A stretch of 25,012 nt of DNA from assembly GCA_045536015.1 (NCBI GenBank), contig JAZSMS010000129.1, positions 1-25,012 on the forward strand, read 5' to 3'. This stretch comes from JAZSMS01 sp045536015. Lineage in GTDB: Bacteria > Bacillota > Clostridia > Christensenellales > QALW01. Positions 8,591-14,581 of this stretch are shown one piece after another (the stretch's first letter is position 1; each line of letters begins with the position of its first letter). Under the pieces are notes generated by a model. It did not search any database. It was given only the letters and a program-made list of their open reading frames with translations, and was not told the DNA's origin. The translations under genes were made by a program, and so were the position numbers.

Positions 8591-9259
8591 TTAGTTGCAG
8601 CACATATCGTTCATTGCGGGCGGGAATATCGGCAAATTAAAGAATTCGTCGCACACTTCCGAAGCAAATTCTTCGCATGGCGGAATTTTGCAAAATCCGT
8701 ATGCAGGAATCAAAAGCTCAACCTCGGCAACAACCTTAAGTATAACCGTTACGCAAGCGGTAAGCGCAAACGTATTTTCACCAAGATAGCATCCCATAAC
8801 GCAGATAGCGCTTACAATATTATCAATTTCATAAGGTATAATCGATTCGTCGGGGACAAACAACACAACGTCCTTTGCAACGCAAATTGTTCCTCTGCCA
8901 CTACCCTCTCTGCCGCAATTATCCTCAAAGAGAATTTCTACAGGAATATCAATTTTACACCTTACGCGTGCAAAATTAGGACGGTCGCAAATTCTTTCGA
9001 TGCAAAGATCTCTTACGCGTCCTTTCGTTGATGTACTGCGGCAGCTTATAAACGTAACAGGTGCTTCAAATTTAGTATTTCCCGGGCAAATATCGGTAAG
9101 GCGCACCGTAATATTTTCAAGTTGCTCCTGTTGCATACAAGAATCGTATATCTTTTTAACCTGCACGCAAACACGTTCGGTAATACCTGCAGTGCAATCG
9201 CCGTTTATTCTACCGGGACAAGCCGCATTTTCGCCGTTTTTGTATGAATAAAATGACAT
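8591..9259 (-). CDS. Cys-rich protein resembling clostridial spore-coat-associated proteins
   Basis: A 222-residue soluble protein with about twenty cysteines. The N-terminal segment ERVCVQVKKIYDSCMQQEQL resembles a clostridial family of uncharacterised sporulation-associated proteins that share a C-x-KxYDSC-like opening followed by beta-rich repeats; recognition is from memory, not a search. The middle has CRSTSTKGRVRDLCIERIC and a beta-strand-rich stretch, and the end is MNDMCCN. ATG 9259 is chosen because AAAGGAGGAG precedes it; a longer in-frame ATG at 9316 has no such site. A sequence matching the sigma-K consensus lies upstream, supporting a late mother-cell role. Confidence 0.6.
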   Translation of the reverse strand: MSFYSYKNGENAACPGRINGDCTAGITERVCVQVKKIYDSCMQQEQLENITVRLTDICPGNTKFEAPVTFISCRSTSTKGRVRDLCIERICDRPNFARVRCKIDIPVEILFEDNCGREGSGRGTICVAKDVVLFVPDESIIPYEIDNIVSAICVMGCYLGENTFALTACVTVILKVVAEVELLIPAYGFCKIPPCEEFASEVCDEFFNLPIFPPAMNDMCCN

Positions 9260-9302
9260 ATTTTCTCCTCCTTTTCCAAAATTCACTTCTTTTGTACAGT
9301 TA

Positions 9303-9330
9303 TATTTTATGCACACTTATTCTTTTATGT
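9303..9330 (-). promoter_or_regulatory. possible sigma-K-type promoter
   Basis: On the minus strand, AC (9330-9329), a 17 bp gap, then CATAAAATA (9311-9303), which fits the B. subtilis sigma-K pattern AC-N16/17-CATAnnnTA. It is about 45 bases before the Cys-rich coat-like gene and overlaps the end of the amidase gene. The consensus is short and AT-rich, so chance is possible. Confidence 0.35.
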
Positions 9331-10308
9331 TACGGTTACGTATCTTGCAAGAACAAACCCAACTGCTCCGTTATAGTTTACTTGATACCAATCTCCCTGC
9401 GTCTGCAAAATTTCTATCCTTGCCCTATCTGGAATTCTGCCGATAATAGCCGAAGAAGTGTTTGGTGCCCTGCGAAGATTAAGATTGCTTCCGCTTGTGT
9501 TTACTACGCCTTCTCTTTTAGCAGCATTACCGCACGAGCATAAAAATTGTAGTGCCGCATAGCCCTGCTTATCGTTATATCTGATAAGTGCCCAGCCGTT
9601 TGACTCTATATTAAGCAAAATTGCCTTTTGCCTTGCAGGAAGCTGGGATACGACGTTAGAATTTAAATCAGGACGAGCGCGGATATTAAGCGGCGAAGAA
9701 TCTCGTGTACAGTTTATTACGTACGAGCCTATATCACCTTGGCTTACCGCGCCCGAAGAAGCAGTACAAACATCAACAAACGTCTTTCCAAAAAACTGAC
9801 ATAAACCAATAGTCAAAGACCGAGCAATATTCTGAATGTTATTTTTTATCCAGTTAGCGTCCTCCAAATTATCGTGATAGCCTATTTCCATCAAAACTGC
9901 AGGCGCTTTTGTTCTTCGCACCTCGGCAATAGTCGTGGTAGGCACGATAAACACGTTTTCGGGTTGAGGATAGATAGGCTTTAAGCTATCCACCAAATCT
10001 TGTGCGGCACGCTTTCCTTGCGCGCTTGTGGGATAATAATACCCTTGTATGCCCTGGAATCTACCCGGTGAGCTTTCGGGCGAAGCGTTTGAATGAAGTG
10101 CAAGATGCAATCTGAAATTTTGTGAATTTGACAATCTTATTGCATCACCGAGCGTTCCTTGCGGATTAGAACGTACAAAGCTGATATTGTTTGCCCGTAG
10201 ATACGGCTCGAGTGCATCTGCCAAATAACCCATTATCTGTGCTTCGTTTCCTCCGTTAACGTATAAATTAAACGGTTGAAGTGACGGTGATAAAAATAAA
10301 TCAGGCAT
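9325..10308 (-). CDS. N-acetylmuramoyl-L-alanine amidase (Amidase_3-like) with two SH3-type repeats, no signal peptide
   Basis: A 327-residue peptidoglycan hydrolase expected to cut the bond between N-acetylmuramate and L-Ala. The amidase domain spans about residues 1-175. It shows the clostridial variant opening SPSLQPFNLYVNGGNE, with Glu as a zinc ligand, then LHLALHSNASPE with the second zinc His, and APAVLMEIGYHDN with the catalytic Glu. The GHGG motif that usually supplies the first zinc His is not visible. Two bacterial SH3 domains follow (about 195-260 and 265-327), with LNIRARPDLNS and LNLRRAPNTSS. ATG 10308 has AAGGAGG upstream. The lack of a signal peptide fits a mother-cell lysin of the CwlC kind, released at spore liberation; that role is inferred. 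Confidence 0.85.
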   Translation of the reverse strand: MPDLFLSPSLQPFNLYVNGGNEAQIMGYLADALEPYLRANNISFVRSNPQGTLGDAIRLSNSQNFRLHLALHSNASPESSPGRFQGIQGYYYPTSAQGKRAAQDLVDSLKPIYPQPENVFIVPTTTIAEVRRTKAPAVLMEIGYHDNLEDANWIKNNIQNIARSLTIGLCQFFGKTFVDVCTASSGAVSQGDIGSYVINCTRDSSPLNIRARPDLNSNVVSQLPARQKAILLNIESNGWALIRYNDKQGYAALQFLCSCGNAAKREGVVNTSGSNLNLRRAPNTSSAIIGRIPDRARIEILQTQGDWYQVNYNGAVGFVLARYVTVT

Positions 10309-10367
10309 AAAAAACCTCCTTAAAAAGATACTATTTAATTTATATGTCGCTTTTTTGTTTTTTGTTC

Positions 10368-10396
10368 TTGCAAGTTGATATATTTTTTTATATAAT
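10368..10396 (+). promoter_or_regulatory. sigma-A promoter of the flavin-reductase/dinB operon
   Basis: TTGCAA (10368-10373), 17 bp spacer, TATAAT (10391-10396), 29 bases before the ATG at 10426. Confidence 0.65.
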
Positions 10397-10425
10397 AGGA
10401 TAAAATAGAAATTGGAGGATTTATT

Positions 10426-10920
10426 ATGTATAAATTTGGTATTAATGCACAAAAAACTCTCGAACAATTATCGCGTACCGGCGCGTTTTTTACGGTAAAA
10501 AACGGTGATAAAATAAACACTATGACTATCGGCTGGGGCTCGCTTTCTGAGTATTGGGGCGACGAGGTTTTTATTGCTCCTATCCGCTTTAGCCGTTATT
10601 CGCATGAGCTTTTAGAAAACACCGACGAATTTACTGTAAGTATTCCTTTAGACGAAAGCTTTGACGAAGCACTTAAAAAATGCGGTTCAATCTCAGGCAG
10701 AAACGCAGATAAATTTGCTGAAGCAAACTTAAAAACAAAATCTGCCGAAAGCATTTCTACCCCAATAATAGACGGATGCGGCATTTTTTACGAATGTAAG
10801 ATTGTTTGCCGTCTTCCCCTTTTAAAAGAGGCTATGAATACTGAAATTCAAGATAAGTGGTACGCAAACAACGATATTCACGAGCTTATTTTCGGCAAAA
10901 TAATTTCCTGCCATAAATAA
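10426..10920 (+). CDS. flavin reductase-like (FMN-binding split-barrel) protein
   Basis: A 164-residue protein of the flavin reductase-like domain family. It reads TGAFFTVKNGDKINTMTIGW near residues 18-37, then FIAPIRFSRYSHELLENT and FTVSIP, which together form the FMN-binding split barrel. The C-terminus ends with HELIFGKIISC, the usual closing strand. Family members bind FMN and reduce flavins or act as small NAD(P)H oxidoreductases; the substrate cannot be told here. TTGGAGG precedes the ATG. Its TAA overlaps the ATG of dinB (TAATG), so the two are translationally coupled. There is no obvious functional link with translesion synthesis. Confidence 0.82.
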   Translation: MYKFGINAQKTLEQLSRTGAFFTVKNGDKINTMTIGWGSLSEYWGDEVFIAPIRFSRYSHELLENTDEFTVSIPLDESFDEALKKCGSISGRNADKFAEANLKTKSAESISTPIIDGCGIFYECKIVCRLPLLKEAMNTEIQDKWYANNDIHELIFGKIISCHK

Positions 10921-12116
10921 TGGACCGTACCGTACTTCATTGCGACTGCAATTCGTTTTACGCCTCAGTCGAAACGGTTTTAGACCCCAAATTAAAAGAC
11001 GTACCTATGGCGGTTTGCGGCAATCCCGAAAACCGCCACGGTATTATTTTGGCAAAAAACGAGCTTGCAAAAAAATTTGATATAAAAACTGCCGAAACTA
11101 TTTATCAGGCAAAAAAGAAGTGCCCCGACCTTGTTTTAGTTGCACCGCACCATCAGCTTTATGACGAATTTTCGGTAAAAGCAAACAACATTTACAAAGA
11201 ATATACCGACCTTGTAGAGCCGTTTGGTATTGACGAATCGTGGCTCGACGTTACCGCAAGCCGCCTTTTATTCGGTTCCGGTGAACGCATTGCAGACGAA
11301 ATACGTGCCCGTTTTATAGAGGAACTTGGCATAACCTGCTCGGTAGGTGTTTCGTTTAACAAGTCTATTGCAAAACTAGGAAGCGACTACAAAAAACCCA
11401 ACGCAACGACGGTTATTATGCGAAAAGATTTAGAAAGAATAGTCCATCCACTACCCGTCAGCTCACTTTTATTTGCAGGCAAAAGTGCCACCTCAACACT
11501 TAACAAAATGGGCATTTTTACAATAGGCGACCTTGCAAATGCAAATAAAACAACGGTAAGCAAGCACCTTGGAAAATTAGGCGAAACGCTTTTTGAATAT
11601 GCACGCGGAAACGACGATTCTCCCGTTGAAAGTATCTATTCTAAATACGAGCAAAAATCTATAAGCAACGGTATGACCTTTAAACGCGATTTAAAGACTC
11701 GCGATGACGTAAAGCAAGGCGTAATAATGGTTGCGCAGGAGCTTACCATAAGAATGCGTGCCGCGCACGTCAAGGCTACCACAATATCAGTTTCGGTTAA
11801 ATATTCCGACTTTTCTACCAAACAAAAGCAACGTCAGCTTGATTATGCAACCAACCTGACCAAAGACGTTATCTCCATTGCCCTTGAGCTTGTGTATTCA
11901 CTTTTTTCCGAAAACGAAAAGCCTATAAGACTTATCACAATAGGTGGCTCTCACCTTGTTGACGATACGCTTTCTCTTGAACAAATAACGCTTTTTTCTG
12001 ATGAAAAAAAGCACGACAAACAGCAAAAAGCCGAAGATGCTATTGACAAAATACGAAAAAAATTCGGCACAAAAAGCGTTGAACTTGGAACCGTAATAAA
12101 CAATAACGACCTTTAA
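10920..12116 (+). CDS. dinB: DNA polymerase IV (Y-family translesion polymerase)
   Basis: A 398-residue Y-family DNA polymerase that copies damaged templates with low fidelity. The metal-binding residues are D9 in HCDCNSFYASVE and D105/E106 in FGIDESWLDV, matching E. coli Pol IV D8, D103 and E104. GVSFNKSIAKLGSDYKKP is the palm/finger signature, followed by a helix-hairpin-helix thumb (about 175-230) and a little-finger domain. The clamp-binding motif QITLF lies near residue 357, followed by a charged tail. The ATG overlaps the stop of the flavin-reductase-like gene by one base. I see no LexA-type box in the upstream promoter region by eye. Confidence 0.95.
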   Translation: MDRTVLHCDCNSFYASVETVLDPKLKDVPMAVCGNPENRHGIILAKNELAKKFDIKTAETIYQAKKKCPDLVLVAPHHQLYDEFSVKANNIYKEYTDLVEPFGIDESWLDVTASRLLFGSGERIADEIRARFIEELGITCSVGVSFNKSIAKLGSDYKKPNATTVIMRKDLERIVHPLPVSSLLFAGKSATSTLNKMGIFTIGDLANANKTTVSKHLGKLGETLFEYARGNDDSPVESIYSKYEQKSISNGMTFKRDLKTRDDVKQGVIMVAQELTIRMRAAHVKATTISVSVKYSDFSTKQKQRQLDYATNLTKDVISIALELVYSLFSENEKPIRLITIGGSHLVDDTLSLEQITLFSDEKKHDKQQKAEDAIDKIRKKFGTKSVELGTVINNNDL

Positions 12117-12154
12117 AAAATAGTCACTTAACATGTTTAAGCGACTATTTTTTT
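12115..12154 (+). terminator. intrinsic terminator after dinB
   Basis: AAAAAATAGTC, one mismatch, CTTAA, loop, TTAAG, GACTATTTTTT, then T residues. It isolates the BMC operon from the dinB operon. Confidence 0.85.
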
Positions 12155-12230
12155 ACTCTTTTTAAATGTTGTTTTGTTTGTTTGATATTTTGTTTTTTGC
12201 AAAATTTTACTGTTTTTTTCTTTTTTTATG

Positions 12231-12259
12231 TTGACATCGCGGTAAAATTGATATAAAAT
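12231..12259 (+). promoter_or_regulatory. main promoter of the BMC operon
   Basis: TTGACA (12231-12236, perfect consensus), 17 bp spacer, TAAAAT (12254-12259), preceded by about 70 bases of very T-rich DNA. It lies 33 bases upstream of the TTG start of the eutS-type gene. Confidence 0.75.
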
Positions 12260-12292
12260 AGTACCGTAATATATAAATAAGGAGATTTTGCT

Positions 12293-12658
12293 TTGATAAA
12301 CGATACAAATAACGGAAAAACAAGAATAATTCAAGAGCTTGTTCCCGGAAAGCAAATAACATTAGCCCACATAATCGCAAATCCCGATTACGAAATTTAT
12401 ATTAAGCTCGGTCTTGACCCTGCCGAAAATCACGTAGGTGCAATAGGTATAATCACCATTACTCCTGCCGAAACGGCAATCATCGCCGCCGACCTTGCAA
12501 CAAAGGCCTCGGGCGTTACACTTGGCTTTGTTGACCGCTTTAGCGGAACGCTTATTGTAACAGGTTCTGTTTCGGAGGTTGAAGCGAGCACGCACGCAGT
12601 TTTAGATTATATCTCAGGCACGCTTGGCTTTACCGTTTGCCCCATCACCAAAACATGA
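12293..12658 (+). CDS. eutS: BMC shell protein, EutS/PduU type (circularly permuted BMC-H)
   Basis: A 121-residue shell protein of the EutS/PduU family, whose hexamers carry a circularly permuted BMC fold. The diagnostic start RIIQELVPGKQITLAHIIA is at residues 11-29. IGIITITPAETAIIAADLA and LGFVDRFSGTLIVTGSVSEV match EutS almost residue for residue, and CPITKT corresponds to the EutS C-terminus CDMTKS. The start is TTG, supported by AAGGAG eight bases upstream. It has about ten extra N-terminal residues compared with EutS. It is first gene of the operon and overlaps the following GTPase gene by four bases (ATGA). Confidence 0.93.
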   Translation: MINDTNNGKTRIIQELVPGKQITLAHIIANPDYEIYIKLGLDPAENHVGAIGIITITPAETAIIAADLATKASGVTLGFVDRFSGTLIVTGSVSEVEASTHAVLDYISGTLGFTVCPITKT

Positions 12659-13149
12659 ACAAAATTATTCTAATTGGCAGAAGTGGTGCAGGCAAAACAA
12701 CTTTAACACAAGCACTTGTGGGTAGCGATATTAAATATGCAAAAACGCAGGACGTTAAAAACTCAGGATTTTTAATTGATACTCCGGGTGAATACATACA
12801 AGAACGTCACTTGGGCGGTGCAGTTGCCTGCTTTGTTTACGAGGCTGATATCGTTGGTCTTTTAATGAGTGCAAACGAGCCCTACTCCCTGTTTTCCCCC
12901 TGCATTTCAACTATGTGCAACCGCGAGGTTATAGGTATTATAACCGGCATAGATAAGCCCGATGCAAATCTTGAACGCACAACAAATTGGATGAAGCAAA
13001 CGGGAGTTAAAAAAATCTTTTACGTTTCGTCAATTACGGGCGAAGGTATAGAAGAATTACGCATTTATTTGCGCGATTTTGACCCAAAAGCCGAAAAAAA
13101 GAAACAAAAAGATTTGATTTATAGCAAAAAATACCGCAATTTTGTATAA
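12655..13149 (+). CDS. eutP: EutP/PduV-type small GTPase of the BMC
   Basis: A 164-residue P-loop NTPase of the EutP/PduV family, found with EutS/PduU shell genes in metabolosome operons. The P-loop is GRSGAGKT (8-15) and switch II is DTPGEY (42-47). GIDKPDA replaces the canonical NKxD, as EutP homologues often vary there. SSITGEGI is the G5-like motif. The lysine-rich tail (KKQKDLIYSKKY) is unusual. Its role is not settled; PduV is reported to associate with the shell and influence compartment movement. ATG 12655 overlaps the eutS stop (ATGA). A second promoter follows before the next gene. Confidence 0.88.
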   Translation: MNKIILIGRSGAGKTTLTQALVGSDIKYAKTQDVKNSGFLIDTPGEYIQERHLGGAVACFVYEADIVGLLMSANEPYSLFSPCISTMCNREVIGIITGIDKPDANLERTTNWMKQTGVKKIFYVSSITGEGIEELRIYLRDFDPKAEKKKQKDLIYSKKYRNFV

Positions 13150-13196
13150 AAAACAAAAAAAGTTTGGTAAAAATCAAAAAAAACCAACATTTATTG

Positions 13197-13225
13197 TTGA
13201 CTATTTTGTTTTGATATGCTATATT
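13197..13225 (+). promoter_or_regulatory. second promoter of the BMC operon
   Basis: TTGACT (13197-13202), 17 bp spacer, TATATT (13220-13225), 47 bases before the aldolase ATG, in a 122-base gap with no terminator. It could give the enzyme and shell genes their own, stronger expression. Confidence 0.65.
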
Positions 13226-13239
13226 TAATGTATAAACAA

Positions 13240-13255
13240 TTGTGATAAAACACAA
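13240..13255 (+). promoter_or_regulatory. candidate operator (short inverted repeat)
   Basis: The inverted repeat TTGTG-ATAAAA-CACAA starts about 15 bases after the -10 of the second promoter, close to the expected transcription start. This is where a repressor such as the DeoR-type protein at 19779 might bind. It is short and AT-rich, and no copy was seen at the first promoter. Confidence 0.25.
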
Positions 13256-13271
13256 AAAGGAGATAAATATT

Positions 13272-14072
13272 ATGACAGAGTTCGAAATCAAAAAACAAAT
13301 TTGCGAAATCGGCAAGAGAATCTACAATCAGGGAATGGTTGCAGCAAACGACGGTAACATTTCCGTTAAGCTCAACGATAACGAGTTCCTTTGCACACCC
13401 ACAGGTGTAAGCAAGGGCTTTATGACTCCCGAATACATCTGTAAAGTAGATGCCGACGGTAAGGTTATTCAGGCTAACCCCGGCTTTAAGCCCTCAAGTG
13501 AAATTAAGATGCATATGCGCGTGTATAAGCAGAGACCTGACGTTATGTCAGTTGTTCACGCTCACCCCGTTTATGCAACAAGCTTTGCTATCGCAGGCAT
13601 TCCGCTTACCCAGCCTATAATGCCCGAAGCTGTTATTGCTCTTGGTTGCGTTCCGATTGCTGACTACGGTACACCTTCGACAGAAGAAATTCCCGATGCA
13701 GTTGAAAAGTATCTTCAGAGCTTTGATGCAGTTTTACTTGAGAACCACGGTGCACTTACCTATTCCGATTCGCTTTTAAATGCATATCACAAGATGGAAT
13801 CTGTTGAATTCTACGCAAAGCTTCTTTATCTTTCGCGTCAGCTTGGCGGACCTAAGGAGCTTAATCCTCAGCAGGTTGAGCGTCTTTACGAAATTCGCAG
13901 ACAGTTTGGCTTAAAGGGTAAGCATCCTGCTAACCTTTGCCCCAACAACACCGACGGTAAGGCAAGCTGCCACTCCTGCGGCGGAAACTGCACCTGCGGC
14001 AAGCATTCAGGAAACGTTGACGCTGACTTAGTTGCTCAGATTACCCAAAAGGTTCTCGAAGCCTTAAAATAA
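13272..14072 (+). CDS. class II aldolase (fuculose/rhamnulose-phosphate aldolase-like) with Cys-rich linker and C-terminal encapsulation peptide
   Basis: A 266-residue zinc aldolase of the AraD/FucA family. The active site is GNIS (29-31 region), TPTGVSKG, catalytic Glu77 in SSEIKMH, and zinc ligands H96 and H98 (HAHPVYATS) and H159 (ENHGAL). The family typically splits a ketose 1-phosphate into DHAP and an aldehyde (L-lactaldehyde from fuculose- or rhamnulose-1-phosphate). The catalytic domain ends near 218. A linker with five Cys (223, 233, 236, 240, 242) and a terminal amphipathic helix NVDADLVAQITQKVLEALK (248-266) follow, the latter a typical BMC encapsulation peptide. ATG 13272 has AAAGGAG upstream; an upstream in-frame start at 13242 would precede the ribosome site. 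It is the likely signature enzyme of this BMC. Confidence 0.9.
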   Translation: MTEFEIKKQICEIGKRIYNQGMVAANDGNISVKLNDNEFLCTPTGVSKGFMTPEYICKVDADGKVIQANPGFKPSSEIKMHMRVYKQRPDVMSVVHAHPVYATSFAIAGIPLTQPIMPEAVIALGCVPIADYGTPSTEEIPDAVEKYLQSFDAVLLENHGALTYSDSLLNAYHKMESVEFYAKLLYLSRQLGGPKELNPQQVERLYEIRRQFGLKGKHPANLCPNNTDGKASCHSCGGNCTCGKHSGNVDADLVAQITQKVLEALK

Positions 14073-14096
14073 TCTTGCGAAGGGTGGAAGAGTGCA

Positions 14097-14567
14097 TTGA
14101 ATAACCGTATTTCTTCCCTCGTCGCCGCGCTTTTAAAAAGTAAGCAAGCCGTTACGCTTGATGGCGCAAATGCTCTTATCGCCTGCGTTCAAAAGCAGGC
14201 AAAAAAGATGGGCTTAAACGTTGTCTGTGCAGTATCTGATTCTTCCGGAAATCCCGTAAGCATTCAGTGTATGGACGATGCTTATATCGCCTCTTACGAC
14301 GTTGCACTTAATAAGGCTTTTACAGTTGTAGCATTAAAAATGTCTACTATTGACCTAAAGCCGCTTGCCCAGCCGGGCGAAAGCCTTTACGGCATACAGT
14401 TTACTAATAACGGCAGGATAGTTATCTTTGGTGGCGGCGTGCCTTTATATAATAATAAAGGTGATATAGTTGGCGGCTTGGGTGTAAGCGGCGGTAGCGA
14501 AGAACAAGATACCGCACTTGCCCACTTTGGCGGCGAGCTTTTTACGCAAGTTTGCAAAAATCTTTGA
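14097..14567 (+). CDS. GlcG/HbpS-like (PduO C-terminal-type) protein
   Basis: A 156-residue protein of the GlcG/HbpS/PduO-C domain family (Pfam Haem_degrading), recognised by VVCAVSDSSGNPVSIQCMDD, ASYDVALNKAFTVVALKM, and IVIFGGGVPLYNNKGDIVGGLGVSGGSEEQD. In Salmonella this domain is fused to the PduO adenosyltransferase and binds haem; here it stands alone. The N-terminal helix NNRISSLVAALLKSK resembles an encapsulation helix, so it may be lumenal. The start is TTG at 14097, with a GGGTGGAAG ribosome site; no in-frame ATG exists near it. The function in a locus lacking B12 enzymes is unknown; a haem, flavin or redox-sensing role is conceivable. Confidence 0.8.
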   Translation: MNNRISSLVAALLKSKQAVTLDGANALIACVQKQAKKMGLNVVCAVSDSSGNPVSIQCMDDAYIASYDVALNKAFTVVALKMSTIDLKPLAQPGESLYGIQFTNNGRIVIFGGGVPLYNNKGDIVGGLGVSGGSEEQDTALAHFGGELFTQVCKNL

Positions 14568-14581
14568 AAGGACAGACAAAA

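Noticed and set aside
8519..9031. Long open frame (170 codons) on the plus strand opposite the Cys-rich coat-like gene
   Set aside because: No ribosome site, start lies within the upp promoter region and terminator, composition lacks any domain. It is the shadow of the real minus-strand gene.
12655..13149. EutP-type protein as an Era/ribosome-assembly GTPase
   Set aside because: Small size, immediate overlap with a EutS-type gene, and DTPGEY switch II all match EutP/PduV; there is no KH or other RNA-binding domain.
13150..13196. Possible terminator between eutP and the aldolase gene
   Set aside because: TTGGT and ACCAA could pair by 5 bp across an A-rich loop, but there is no GC-rich stem and no T-run.
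12117..13271. Possible cobalamin riboswitch ahead of the BMC genes
   Set aside because: The leaders are short (about 30-45 bases from promoter to start) and show no B12-box-like sequence or complex fold.
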